Position numbers and translations under genes: made by a program | The notes under the pieces: model-generated | What the model saw: the letters and a program-made list of their open reading frames with translations, nothing else | Told to the model about the DNA's origin: nothing | The model's database searches: none | Shown: in pieces, positions 38,631 through 46,941 of the stretch | How the letters are laid out: the number at the start of each line of letters is the position of its first letter | Numbering within the stretch: the first letter of the stretch is position 1 | Assembly (NCBI GenBank): GCA_009691715.1 | Contig: SIAN01000012.1 | Coordinates: forward strand, 1 to 64,000 | DNA from: Planctomycetota bacterium | GTDB taxonomy: Bacteria > Planctomycetota > B15-G4 > SIAN01 | DNA: 64,000 bases | Reading direction: 5' to 3'

Positions 38631-40793
38631 GTGGCCAGCGCCGCCGCCACCGCCGCTCCGCCAATCGAGGCGCGCCCGCCAGCCTCGAGGTCGGCCAGCC
38701 GCACGGTCGTGACGCCGACGGTCCCGGCCGGCAGCGCGCACCTCGCGCCGCCGCGCGTCGCCTTCCGCAACGCCGACGTCGGCCTCGCCTTCGGGCTGGT
38801 CGGCTTGCTGATGATCCTGCTCGTGCCGCTGCCGACCTGGCTGCTCGACCTGCTGTTGGTCGTCAACCTCGCGAGCAGCATCCTGATGCTGCTGCTGGTG
38901 CTGTCGAGCGGGCGCGCGCTCGAGCTCTCGACCTTCCCGACGCTGCTGCTCTTCAGCGCGCTGTTCCGGCTGGCGTTGAACGTCGCCAGCACGCGCCTGA
39001 TCCTGCTGCACGGCGCCGCCGGCCGGGTGATCCAGTCGTTCGGCGAATTTGTCGTCGGCGGCAACCTGGTGGTCGGGATCGTCATCTTCCTGATCCTGAT
39101 CGTGATCCAATTCGTGGTCATCACCAAGGGCGCTGGGCGCATCAGCGAAGTCGCAGCGCGGTTCACCCTCGACGCGATGCCCGGCAAGCAGATGGCGATC
39201 GACGCCGAGCTCAACAACGGGCTTATCTCGCCGGACGAGGCCAAACTGCGCCGCGCCGAGGTCTCGCACGAGGCGGAGTTCCACGGCGCCATGGACGGCG
39301 CCAGCAAGTTCGTCCGCGGCGACGCCGTGGCCGGCCTGATCATCACCGGCGTCAACCTCGTCGGCGGCATCTGCGTCGGCCTGATGCGCGGCTGGGACAT
39401 CGAACAGGCGGTCAAGACCTACTCGATCCTCACCATCGGCGATGGGCTCGTCTCGCAGCTCCCGGCCCTGATCGTCGCCACCGCCGGCGCGATCATCGTG
39501 ACCAAGACCAGCAACGAGACCAACCTCGCCGACCAGCTCGCGCACCAAGTTTCCGACCAGCGCCGCGGCCTCGCGATGGCCGGCGCGATCGTCGGTCTCA
39601 TGGGGCTGGTGCCGGGACTGCCGCTGCTGCCATTCGCGCTGCTCGGCGTGATCCTCATCGCTCTGGCGCGCCGCAAGAAGCCGTCCGCGGCGCCGCTGAC
39701 CGCCGAGGCGACCGCCGCCTTCAACGCCGAAGAGCAGTCCGCCGAGATCGAGCGTCTGCTCAAGGTCGACGCGATGAACGTTGAGCTCGGCTACCGGCTG
39801 CTGAACCTCGTGGACAAGAGCAAGGGCGGCGGACTGCTGGCCCACATCGCGCAGGTCCGCAAGCGCTTCGCCGGCGAGATGGGGATCATCGTTCCGCCGA
39901 TCCGCGTGACCGACAACGTCAAGCTTGCACCCGGCGGGTACCGCATCCTCGTGCGCGGCCAAGTCGTCGCCAGCGGCGATCTCAAGGCCGGCGCACTGCT
40001 GGCGATGGCTCCCGGCCAGGCGAAACTCGACTTCCCAGGCGAGGCGACGCGCGAGCCGACCTTCGGCCTGCCGGCGCTCTGGATCGACGAGGCGCGCCGC
40101 ACCGACGCCGAACTCAAGGGCTTCACCGTCGTCGAGTCGGTGTCGGTTTTGGTCACGCACCTGTCGGAGACGGTCCGCGAGCAGGCCGCGCTGATGCTGA
40201 CGCGCGACGACGTGAAGACGCTGGTCGAGTCGGTCCGCAAGGACTCGCCGGCAGTCGTCGACGACCTGATCCCGAACCAACTGAGCTACGGCGACCTGCA
40301 CCGCGTGCTGCGTGCGCTGCTGCAGGAGCGCGTCTCGATCAAGAACCTCGCCGCCGTCCTCGAGGTCATCTCGGAGAGCGTCGGCCAGACCAAGGACCCC
40401 GACGCGCTGGCCGAGCTGGCGCGCCGCCGCCTCGCGCGCACGGTGGTCGAGCCCTACCTCGACGACGCCGGCACGTTGAAGGTCATCACGCTCGATCCGG
40501 CGCTCGAACGCACGTTCGTTGACGTGGCGCGCAACCAGGACGGGGGCGATGGCGCGAACGCGGTGAAGCTGGCGCTCGACAAGATCCTGGTCGAGGTGCG
40601 CCGGCTCTCCGAGCGCGGGCAGGAGTCGATCGTGCTGGTCCGCGCCGAAGCGCGCACCTTCCTGCGCGACTTGATCCGTGGCGTCGCGCCGCGGGTCGTC
40701 GTGCTGAGCTACGCCGAGGCGGTCGCTGCTCGCCGCGTCGAGCCGGTCGCGGTCGTCACGCTGGCGGACGTCGCCGCGAAGGTGGCCGCATGA
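38631..40793 (+). CDS. flhA: FlhA, export-gate receptor
   Basis: 720 residues from GTG 38631. An Ala/Pro-rich N-terminal tail of about 45 residues precedes eight membrane helices. The FHIPEP signature region reads VITKGAGRISEVAARFTLDA with MPGKQMAIDAELNNGLI. The large cytoplasmic domain (from about residue 350) contains NELGYRLL-like VELGYRLLNLVDKS and PIRVTDNVKLAPGGYRILVR. FlhA forms the nonameric ring that docks chaperone-substrate complexes. ATGA overlap with the next gene. Confidence 0.96.
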   Translation: MASAAATAAPPIEARPPASRSASRTVVTPTVPAGSAHLAPPRVAFRNADVGLAFGLVGLLMILLVPLPTWLLDLLLVVNLASSILMLLLVLSSGRALELSTFPTLLLFSALFRLALNVASTRLILLHGAAGRVIQSFGEFVVGGNLVVGIVIFLILIVIQFVVITKGAGRISEVAARFTLDAMPGKQMAIDAELNNGLISPDEAKLRRAEVSHEAEFHGAMDGASKFVRGDAVAGLIITGVNLVGGICVGLMRGWDIEQAVKTYSILTIGDGLVSQLPALIVATAGAIIVTKTSNETNLADQLAHQVSDQRRGLAMAGAIVGLMGLVPGLPLLPFALLGVILIALARRKKPSAAPLTAEATAAFNAEEQSAEIERLLKVDAMNVELGYRLLNLVDKSKGGGLLAHIAQVRKRFAGEMGIIVPPIRVTDNVKLAPGGYRILVRGQVVASGDLKAGALLAMAPGQAKLDFPGEATREPTFGLPALWIDEARRTDAELKGFTVVESVSVLVTHLSETVREQAALMLTRDDVKTLVESVRKDSPAVVDDLIPNQLSYGDLHRVLRALLQERVSIKNLAAVLEVISESVGQTKDPDALAELARRRLARTVVEPYLDDAGTLKVITLDPALERTFVDVARNQDGGDGANAVKLALDKILVEVRRLSERGQESIVLVRAEARTFLRDLIRGVAPRVVVLSYAEAVAARRVEPVAVVTLADVAAKVAA

Positions 40794-41122
40794 GCCGCCG
40801 CGCAGCCGCACTCCTGGCCCTGTTCGCCTTCGCCGGCGCGTGGATCACCGGCGTCTTCTGCGATGTCGCGCCGCGCGCGCGCCTCGGTTCGGCGCTGCTG
40901 GCCGCATTCGTCGGTGCGATCGCCGGGCTCGCGATCGGCGTCGCTCTCGAGCGGTTGGTGCTGGCGCGCCTCGCCGAGCAGTGGGACGAGATCGCTGCGG
41001 CGGCCGCAGTGCCGACGGAGCCGACGAAGGCTGCCGATGGCGCGACGAACGCGCCGATCGCGGGTCCTGCCGCGATCAAGGCGCCGGTCGCTCCCGCCGC
41101 GCTGCAGGAGGCTCTGCGATGA
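40790..41122 (+). CDS. Small two-helix membrane protein between flhA and fliA
   Basis: A 110-residue protein with two hydrophobic helices (ALLALFAFAGAWITGVFCDV and LGSALLAAFVGAIAGLAIGV) and an Ala/Pro-rich cytoplasmic tail. It overlaps flhA and fliA by 4 bp each, so it is translationally coupled within the operon. flhF/flhG usually occupy this position but are absent. No family recognised. A flagellar accessory role is inferred from context only. Confidence 0.65.
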   Translation: MSRRAAALLALFAFAGAWITGVFCDVAPRARLGSALLAAFVGAIAGLAIGVALERLVLARLAEQWDEIAAAAAVPTEPTKAADGATNAPIAGPAAIKAPVAPAALQEALR

Positions 41123-41877
41123 GCACCGAAATGCTCGCCGCGTACCACGCTGGTCGGCCCGATGCGACCGAACTGCTGGTGAAGGCGCATCTGCCGCTGG
41201 TGCGGCGCGTCGTCGGTCGACTCGCGGTGCAGCTCCCGCCCGAGATCGGGCGCGAGGACCTCGAGGAGATCGGCATCCTCGGCCTGCTCACGGCGGCCAA
41301 GAACTTCGACCCGTCGCGCGGCGCGTCGTTCAAGACGTTCGCCTACATCGCGATCCAGGGCGCGATCCTCGACGAACTGCGAAGAGTCGACGTGCTGCCA
41401 CGCGGACGGCGCGACGGCGTCCGCGCCTTCGAGGCGGCGCGCCAGGAGCTGGCGAAGCGGCTCAACCGCGAGCCGACCTTCCTCGAGATCCAGGAAGAGC
41501 TCGGGCTCACCGCGCCCGAACTCGAGGAAGTGCTGCGCTCGCGGGCGGTCGCCGAGGCGCACCAGCACGGGACCGGCGAGGCCTGCACGGGCGTCAATCC
41601 GGAGTCGTTCGCTGGCAACGCCTCGGACGACCCAGCGCGCCAGGCCGAGCTGAACGAGGCCAAGGAGCTGCTCGCCGCCGCCATCGACAAGTTGCCGGCG
41701 CGTGAGAAGCAGGTGGTGCTCCTCTACTACCACGCCGGACTGCTGCTGCGCGACATCGGCGGGCTGCTCGAGATCACCGAATCGCGCGTCTCGCAGATCC
41801 TGCAGCACGCGCTCGTCCAGCTCAATCAGCGCGTCACGCGCAAGCTCGGCGCCTCCAATCGGGAGACGTCACGGTGA
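41119..41877 (+). CDS. fliA: FliA/WhiG-type sigma factor (sigma-28)
   Basis: 252 residues starting MSTEMLAAYHAGRP. Region 2 contains RVVGRLAVQLPPEIGREDLE and GLLTAAKNFDPSRG-x-FKTFA, region 3 FLEIQEELGLTAPELEEVL, and region 4 KLPAREKQVVLLYYHAGLLL with SRVSQILQHALVQL. This is the layout of the flagellar class-3 sigma factor. It directs RNA polymerase to late genes such as flagellins and fliD. A FlgM-like candidate antagonist is encoded at 44559-44900. Confidence 0.93.
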   Translation: MSTEMLAAYHAGRPDATELLVKAHLPLVRRVVGRLAVQLPPEIGREDLEEIGILGLLTAAKNFDPSRGASFKTFAYIAIQGAILDELRRVDVLPRGRRDGVRAFEAARQELAKRLNREPTFLEIQEELGLTAPELEEVLRSRAVAEAHQHGTGEACTGVNPESFAGNASDDPARQAELNEAKELLAAAIDKLPAREKQVVLLYYHAGLLLRDIGGLLEITESRVSQILQHALVQLNQRVTRKLGASNRETSR

Positions 41878-42101
41878 TCGCTTCGCGCGGACGCGTGATC
41901 AAGGCGGGGCGGGTCGCGCAGAGCGCGATGCCGATCGCGTGGGAGCCGCGGTCGCCGGTGGAGGAGGCGCCGCCGGCGAAGGTCGAGGTGGTGCGCGAGG
42001 GTGGAGTCGTCGTTTCGATCCAATTGACGTGCCGGTGCGGCCGCGAGCACGAGCTCGAGCTGATGCCTCCGGCAACTGCGGCAGAAGGAGTGCGGTCATG
42101 A
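41874..42101 (+). CDS. Small hypothetical protein with a C-x-C motif
   Basis: A 75-residue protein from GTG 41874 overlapping the fliA stop. The N-terminus (ASRGRVIKAGRVAQSAMPIA) resembles the start of FliH-like proteins. The C-terminal half has VVSIQLTCRCGREHELEL, a short C-x-C...H beta hairpin that could be half a zinc site. It overlaps the following lipoprotein gene by 4 bp. Function unknown; kept because of the tight coupling and good RBS context. Confidence 0.5.
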   Translation: MIASRGRVIKAGRVAQSAMPIAWEPRSPVEEAPPAKVEVVREGGVVVSIQLTCRCGREHELELMPPATAAEGVRS

Positions 42102-42703
42102 ACAGTCGGATCCGTTTTCCATGGCGTGCGGCCGGAGTGCTGCTCGCGGCGGCGTGCACGAACGGGCGCGGCGGCGATGGCGAGGCCTATCGCGTCGGCG
42201 GTGACCCCTGGAGCGTCGCGGCGGCGAAGGAAGCCGGCGTTGCCGCTGATGGCGCCGTCGTCGCCGATGCCGCGACCGGCGACGGCAAGACGGCGAGCCC
42301 GTCCGCAGCGCCGGCGAAGCCCGCTGCTGCAGGGCCCACGCTCCCGGCCGGCCCGACCAGCGGCACCGTTTTGGAACAACTCGATGCCGCGAAGACGCAC
42401 GCCGCGGAACTCGAACGCGAGCGCGCTCGGCTGGCAGGCGAGGTCGCCTCGCTGACAGCGGTGGTCGACGGCCTGAAGCGCGACAATCAGAACCTCGCCC
42501 AACTGGCCCAGGCGACCAAGGACTCGCAGGTGGTCGTCGACGGCGAGATCGACTCGCTGCGCCTCAAGATGAAGGACCTCGATCTGCGCTCGCGTCAGCT
42601 GGCCGACGACCTCCTGTCCGAGCGAATCAAGCGTGTGCGCGTCGAGCGGCAGCTGATCCTGGCGCGAGTGACTGAAGCGGAGAGCCAAGGTGACGGCCCA
42701 TAA
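42098..42703 (+). CDS. Coiled-coil lipoprotein in the flagellar operon
   Basis: 201 residues. A lipobox VLLAAAC near residue 20 gives a lipidated, Ala/Pro-rich linker. Then comes a long coiled coil (about 95-190: LEQLDAAKTHAAELERERAR and IDSLRLKMKDLDLRSRQLAD). It is probably anchored in the outer membrane and reaches into the periplasm. It overlaps the next lipoprotein gene by 14 bp. No family recognised. Confidence 0.65.
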   Translation: MNSRIRFPWRAAGVLLAAACTNGRGGDGEAYRVGGDPWSVAAAKEAGVAADGAVVADAATGDGKTASPSAAPAKPAAAGPTLPAGPTSGTVLEQLDAAKTHAAELERERARLAGEVASLTAVVDGLKRDNQNLAQLAQATKDSQVVVDGEIDSLRLKMKDLDLRSRQLADDLLSERIKRVRVERQLILARVTEAESQGDGP

Positions 42704-43382
42704 CCCACGCCTCGACGCGCTGTCGTGCGCGCTCCTGATCGCCCTGCTCGCCGGTGGCTGCCAGCAGTCCCCGGTCGAGGCGGCGTTGCCATGGGACGTC
42801 GTCGACGGGGCGCTGTCGCGACTCCCGCCGAGCGCACCGGTGCGCCGCGTGCTGGTGCTGCCGTTCACCGCCGGTGAAGCGCCGCCGAGCCACCCCGCGC
42901 TGATGCAGGCGGCGTTCGCGCAGGCGCTGCGGGCGACCTGCGGCTTCGAGGTCGTCGCCCCCGACGCCTTCGAACTGCCGCGCACCTCGCGGGAGGAGCT
43001 CCTGGCGGGCCGCACGCGCGACCTTGCCTCGCTGATCCGGCTGCATCGCGAGTGGGGGTGCGACGCGATCCTCGCCGGCCGCGTCGCGTTCAGCCGTGCG
43101 CACGGCGAACCGGCGGCGGGTCTTGAACTGTCGCTGGTGGACGCTCGCGACGGCAGCCTGCTCTGGACGGCCCGCGATGCGATCGACTCGCGCGTTCCGG
43201 CGACACGCCACTCGCTCCTGCGTTTCCGCGGCGACGAGGGTGCAGAAGGCGCCGATCCGGTCGACACGTCGCAGGTGCCGGCGGAGTGCTTCGCGCGCTT
43301 CATCGCCGCGTCGTTCATCCGCACGCTCTATCCAGCGGCAGGAATCGAGTTCCCGGAGCCGATTGCGCCTCCCGTTCGATAG
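42690..43382 (+). CDS. Lipoprotein with a CsgG/LpoB/TolB-like N-terminal fold
   Basis: 230 residues from GTG 42690, with a lipoprotein signal ending LLIALLAGGC. The mature part shows RRVLVLPFTAGEAPPSHPAL, LRATCGFEVVAPDAFELPR, GCDAILAGRVAFSRA and LELSLVDARDGSLLWTARDA. This is the alternation seen in outer-membrane lipoproteins such as CsgG, LpoB and FlgT-like proteins, in which a 'vav-pF' strand is followed by 'ad-ilvG-v'. A role at the flagellar outer-membrane ring is plausible but inferred from position before flagellin 2. Confidence 0.6.
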   Translation: MTAHNPRLDALSCALLIALLAGGCQQSPVEAALPWDVVDGALSRLPPSAPVRRVLVLPFTAGEAPPSHPALMQAAFAQALRATCGFEVVAPDAFELPRTSREELLAGRTRDLASLIRLHREWGCDAILAGRVAFSRAHGEPAAGLELSLVDARDGSLLWTARDAIDSRVPATRHSLLRFRGDEGAEGADPVDTSQVPAECFARFIAASFIRTLYPAAGIEFPEPIAPPVR

Positions 43383-43396
43383 TCCCCCAGGTTGCC

Positions 43397-43411
43397 GGGA
43401 AAACGGTTCCC
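43397..43411. promoter_or_regulatory. GGGAAA...TTCCC element upstream of fliC2
   Basis: GGGAAAACGGTTCCC lies 115 bp upstream of the flagellin-2 start, preceded by GCC, so that GCCGGGAA resembles a sigma-28 -10 box (GCCGATAA). It is one of three related sites (with 33807-33821 and 34778-34793) found only upstream of fliD and the flagellins here. No matching TAAA-type -35 is visible. Confidence 0.35.
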
Positions 43412-43526
43412 ATCGCCGCGCGAACCGGCGCTCTTTTCCAGGAATCCCGCTCAAGCGCTGGACGAATCCTCCGAATCACTCTGGCGAGCGTGACCAATGT
43501 CGCGCAACGAGTGGAGGAGAATGTCC

Positions 43527-44357
43527 ATGGGTCTGTTCATCAACACGAACGTGGCGAGCATGAATGCTCGCGGCAACCTCGACAAGATCACGAACCGGTT
43601 GCAGTCGAACTTCCGCCGGTTGTCGACCGGTCTGCGGATCGTGTCGGCATCGGACGATGCGGCCGGGCTTGCGATCTCGGAGCGCATGCGCGCTCAGGTC
43701 AAGAGCCTGACGCAGGCCCAGCGCAATGCCAACGACGGCATCTCGCTGGTGCAGGTCGGCGAAGGCGCGATGAACGAGCTCAGCACCATCCTCATCCGGA
43801 TGCGTGAGCTCGTCATCCAAGCCAACAACGGCACCAACTCGCCGGCCGACAAGGACACGCTCGATCAGGAATTCGAGGCCTTGATCTCGGAAGTCGACCG
43901 CATCTCGAAGTCGACCGCGTTCAACGGCGTGAACCTGCTCGACGGGTCGGTCACAAGCATCGAGTTCCAGGTCGGATCCGACGTCGTCTCCGGCGTCGAC
44001 ACCATCGCGGTGACGCTCCAGTCGGTGCTCGCGAGCGATCTCGGCATCGACATCCTCGACATCTCGTCGGTGGGTGCCCCGACCACTGCGCTCACCGCCA
44101 TCGACACGGCCATCGACCAGGTGGCCTCGGCCCGCGGCGAACTCGGCGCGCTCCAGAACCGGTTGCAGTCGACGATCACCAACATCGGCGTCAACATCGA
44201 GAACCTCTCCGCCGCCGAGTCGCGCATCCGCGACGTGGACGTGGCCGCGGAGACCGCCGAGCTGACGCGCAACTCGATCCTGCAGCAGGCCGCGATCTCG
44301 ATCCTCTCCCAGGCCAACGTCCAGCCGCAGGTCGCGCTTTCGCTCCTGCAGCAGTAA
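43527..44357 (+). CDS. fliC: Flagellin 2 (short form)
   Basis: A 276-residue flagellin of D0/D1 core only: MGLFINTNVASMNARGNLDK, RRLSTGLRIVSASDDAAGLA and the C-terminal RIRDVDVAAETAELTRNSIL...QPQVALSLLQQ. ATG 43527 is chosen because the GGAGGAG at 43513-43519 is 7 bp away; the upstream ATGs (43497, 43521) lack a spaced site. It differs from flagellin 1 at the N-terminus and in the variable centre, so the filament may be two-component. A structured trailer and a terminator follow. Confidence 0.95.
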   Translation: MGLFINTNVASMNARGNLDKITNRLQSNFRRLSTGLRIVSASDDAAGLAISERMRAQVKSLTQAQRNANDGISLVQVGEGAMNELSTILIRMRELVIQANNGTNSPADKDTLDQEFEALISEVDRISKSTAFNGVNLLDGSVTSIEFQVGSDVVSGVDTIAVTLQSVLASDLGIDILDISSVGAPTTALTAIDTAIDQVASARGELGALQNRLQSTITNIGVNIENLSAAESRIRDVDVAAETAELTRNSILQQAAISILSQANVQPQVALSLLQQ

Positions 44358-44383
44358 CCAGAAGAACAAGCAGGCCGGTTGTT

Positions 44384-44450
44384 CCCGGAGTCAGCGTGCG
44401 TGGGGACGCGAAGCCCCTCCACCTGCGATTCCTCGGCCACTGGCTCCGGG
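44384..44450 (+). other. Structured 3' trailer of fliC2
   Basis: Outer arms CCCGGAGTCAG and CTGGCTCCGGG enclose an inner helix GTGGGG/CCCCTCCAC, giving a nested two-helix fold 26 bp after the flagellin stop. It could be a 3'UTR stability element or a small RNA. Paired by eye only. Confidence 0.35.
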
Positions 44451-44475
44451 AAAGACCGACTTTCAGGTCCTGATG

Positions 44476-44505
44476 CCGCGGGGTGGGTCAACGCCCGCCC
44501 CGCGG
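44476..44505 (+). terminator. Terminator of fliC2
   Basis: CCGCGGGGTGGG pairs with CCCGCCCCGCGG (one G-T pair) around a 6-nt loop: a 12-bp stem with no U tract, 118 bp after the flagellin-2 stop and ahead of the converging FlgM-like gene (stop 44559). Confidence 0.6.
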
Positions 44506-44558
44506 TGTCATCGATCAGGGGAGTCGGCCGAGCACCGACGACGAGCGGCCCGCAGCGC

Positions 44559-44900
44559 TCAGGTCTGCGTGAAGAAGATTTCGCCCTCGAGGATGCCGGC
44601 CGCGGCGCGCAACAGCGTCTCGCGCGAGGCATGGCGGGTTTCCGCCAAGTCCGCGCGAATCGCCTCGAGATCGACCGGGTGGTAGTCCGGTTGCCGATCG
44701 AGTTGGCGCTTGAGTTCGGTGAGCTTGGCCTCGAGCTCGGGCGATCGTTCGATGCGATCGCTCGATGCGCCGCGGCGCGAATTCGCGCCCGCCGCAGCGG
44801 CTCGCGCGGCCTTCTCGGTGGTCGGCGCGGCCTCGTACGGACGCCGCGCGACGCTCGCGGGGCGCGCTGGGTTCGGCGGGATCAGGTTCGATGCATCCAT
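44559..44900 (-). CDS. FlgM-like putative anti-sigma-28 factor
   Basis: A 113-residue protein. The first half is disordered (Ala/Pro/Arg-rich). The second half is helical: SSDRIERSPELEAKLTELKR, then YHPVDLEAIRADLAETRHAS and LLRAAAGILEGEIFF. This follows the FlgM plan of a 'D-x-V-x-x-S-x-x-v-x-x-L-k' helix, a short 'Y-x-v-D' turn and a final helix ending near the sigma-28-binding site. FlgM is exported when the hook is complete, freeing FliA. Location opposite fliK and beside fliC2 supports the call; the sequence match is weak. Confidence 0.5.
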   Translation of the reverse strand: MDASNLIPPNPARPASVARRPYEAAPTTEKAARAAAAGANSRRGASSDRIERSPELEAKLTELKRQLDRQPDYHPVDLEAIRADLAETRHASRETLLRAAAGILEGEIFFTQT

Positions 44901-45208
44901 GACTGCTGCCTCGTCCTGGAATTCACGAGGCCCTCGCGGGCCGTCGTCAGTTACTTCGACGTTCTTGAATCAGCGCATGAGGAAATAAACCGCTCAGCGG
45001 AAACCACAAAGCGGAAAGAAAGGGAGCGCATGCGGTCGGCACTCGCTGCCGGCCGTTCCTCGTGCCGCCCCGAACCGTTTTCCTGGTCGCGGCCTCGCGG
45101 CAGTTCCCTGCGAGTCGCCTTGCCGACCGCTCACGCCCGTCGCAATTCATTGCCATGAAACAGGTTGCGTGATCCTCGAGTTGTCCCGACTCGGGCCGCA
45201 CGAACGAC

Positions 45209-45224
45209 CGGCACTGACCTTGCC
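45209..45224 (+). promoter_or_regulatory. Candidate sigma-54 promoter for fliK, in the 380-bp gap 44901-45280
   Basis: CGGCACTGACCTTGCC has the GG-N10-GC spacing of a -24/-12 promoter (consensus TGGCACG-N4-TTGCW). The predicted start, near 45235, is about 45 bp before the fliK GTG. The rest of the gap shows a pair of GCGGAAA repeats (near 44998 and 45010), but no gene. Confidence 0.5.
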
Positions 45225-45280
45225 ATGACTGCCGCGCCGTCGAGTGCGTGGGGCACCACGACGAGCGCAGGAAACCGCGC

Positions 45281-46435
45281 GTGTCGGTGCAAGCCTTGAG
45301 CTCCAGAAATGGGACTGCCGCTGCGAGTCTCGCCGTGGAAGACGGCGAAGACCCGCGCTCCGCCGAGCCGTCACGCTTCGCCGACCTGCTCGAACAGGCA
45401 ACGGCGGCGGACGAAGCCGATGACGTTGCTGTCGCGACCGATCCTGCGGGAAGCGACGCCGGCACCGACGATGCACCCCCGACTCCGCCGTCCACCGCGA
45501 CCGCTGATGGAGCGATCGCCTCCGATCCGACGGCCGATCCCGAACTCGCGCAACTCGAGCAGTTGCTGCAATCGCTCGCCGGCGCGTTCCCGCCCGCCGC
45601 CGCGGTGGTCGCGCCTCTGCCGCAAGTCGACCCGCTCGCCGACGCCACGGTCGCCCGCGTCGCGACGTCGGACGTCGCGGCGGCACTCGTCATGAACGAT
45701 GCCGGCGCCGGAAGCCAGACTTTGCCGGTGCCGCCTCGAAACGGCGCGAAAGCGCCGACGGTGAGCGCCGACGCTGCCGCCGTCGCGGCCGCTGGCGAAA
45801 ACGCGGCCACAGACGAGAACGCGATCGAATGGGCCGCGGACCTCGCCGATCTCACGGATGGCGGAGCGGGCGCGCCCACGGACTCCAATACCGGAAGCGC
45901 GCCGATCCACGAACGGCTCGCGCTCGAACTCGCGATCACGACGCGTCCGGTCGCGAACCCGCCGATCGCAGGGGTCGCACCAGTCGCCGTCACGCCGGGC
46001 CTTTCGACTCAGTTGAACGAGATGGTGCGTCCTCTGGCCGCGCTTCCAGCGCTGCTTGACGACGCGTTCGATGGTGCCGTACGCCTGCGTCGGAACGAGG
46101 GTCGTTGGGAGGCGGAGATCCGCCTCGACCCCGCCGAGCTCGGAGCGGTGAACGTCCGGATCGAGTTCGACGGCGAGCAGCTGCGCGTGGTCGCGCGCTG
46201 CGACGATCGCGAGGTGGAGCGGCAACTCGGCGAGCTGTTCAAGGGATGGGATGAGACCTTGCGCGAGCAAGGAAGAGGGTCCTCCTTCGACCTCCACCAG
46301 AGGGCGAAGGGGGAGGAGGAGAGACGTGACGCGGCGGCGCGCCGGTTCGAGCGATCGAACGCGGCGCCGCGCGCGGCGCGTCATGCAGGAGGGGCCGGAC
46401 CCGGAGGCGATCGCCGCGTTGACTTGCTCGCGTGA
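45281..46435 (+). CDS. fliK: FliK, hook-length control protein
   Basis: 384 residues from GTG 45281, 9 bp after AGGAAA; the longer frame from 45248 lacks an RBS. The first 270 residues are low-complexity Ala/Asp/Pro-rich, as in other FliK rulers. The C-terminal Flg_hook domain reads VRLRRNEGRWEAEIRLDPAE, LGAVNVRIEFDGEQLRVVAR, with the L-x-P-x-x-L-G-x-v core. FliK measures the hook and triggers the FlhB switch. It heads the hook operon with flgD 55 bp downstream. Confidence 0.85.
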   Translation: MSVQALSSRNGTAAASLAVEDGEDPRSAEPSRFADLLEQATAADEADDVAVATDPAGSDAGTDDAPPTPPSTATADGAIASDPTADPELAQLEQLLQSLAGAFPPAAAVVAPLPQVDPLADATVARVATSDVAAALVMNDAGAGSQTLPVPPRNGAKAPTVSADAAAVAAAGENAATDENAIEWAADLADLTDGGAGAPTDSNTGSAPIHERLALELAITTRPVANPPIAGVAPVAVTPGLSTQLNEMVRPLAALPALLDDAFDGAVRLRRNEGRWEAEIRLDPAELGAVNVRIEFDGEQLRVVARCDDREVERQLGELFKGWDETLREQGRGSSFDLHQRAKGEEERRDAAARRFERSNAAPRAARHAGGAGPGGDRRVDLLA

Positions 46436-46490
46436 GCAGGCGACGGCGGATTCGCCCGGACCGGAAAAAAGTCGGTGGGGGAGAAGTGAG

Positions 46491-46937
46491 ATGTCCAGCA
46501 TCGCGCAAATCGGCGGCACGTCGTCCGGCGGCGCTTCAAGCAGCGTCGGCGGCTTCGATGCCGACCGGCTCGCTTCGGGGACCGACTTCTTCCGGCTGCT
46601 CTCGGCGCAGCTGCAGGCGCAGGATCCGTTGAATCCGCTGCAGGACACCGAGTTCCTCGCGCAGCTGACGCAGTACAGCCAGCTCGAATCGTCACTCGAG
46701 ACCAACGAGCGCCTCGCGTCGATGGTCACGCTGCAGGAGACGCTCGCCGCGCTGCAGCAGATGACGCAGAGCGCGTCGCTGATCGGCAAGACCGTCGACT
46801 ACATCGATCCCTACACCGGCGAGGCCGCGACCGGGACCGTCCAGGCCGTGCGCGCGGTCGAGGGACTCGTCGTCCTCGATGTCGACGGCGCCTCGATCCC
46901 GTTGCCCAACCTCACCGCCATCCGCGAGCAGGAGTGA
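46491..46937 (+). CDS. flgD: FlgD, hook cap protein
   Basis: 148 residues with the defining N-terminal motif TDFFRLLSAQLQAQDPLNPL, QDTEFLAQLTQYSQLESSLE, and a short C-terminal beta segment (GKTVDYIDPYTGEAATGTVQ). It lacks the larger C-terminal Ig/FlgD-tudor domains of enteric FlgD (about 230 residues), so it is the minimal type. ATG 46491 has GGGGGAG upstream; the longer frame from 46251 is Arg-rich shadow of fliK. It assembles the hook distally and is then discarded. flgE begins 4 bp later. Confidence 0.92.
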   Translation: MSSIAQIGGTSSGGASSSVGGFDADRLASGTDFFRLLSAQLQAQDPLNPLQDTEFLAQLTQYSQLESSLETNERLASMVTLQETLAALQQMTQSASLIGKTVDYIDPYTGEAATGTVQAVRAVEGLVVLDVDGASIPLPNLTAIREQE

Positions 46938-46941
46938 CCAA

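Noticed and set aside
44947..45993. 348-residue Ser/Ala-rich minus-strand frame spanning the fliK promoter
   Set aside because: Low-complexity mirror of the Ala/Asp-rich fliK region; crosses a sigma-54-like promoter and lacks a start context.
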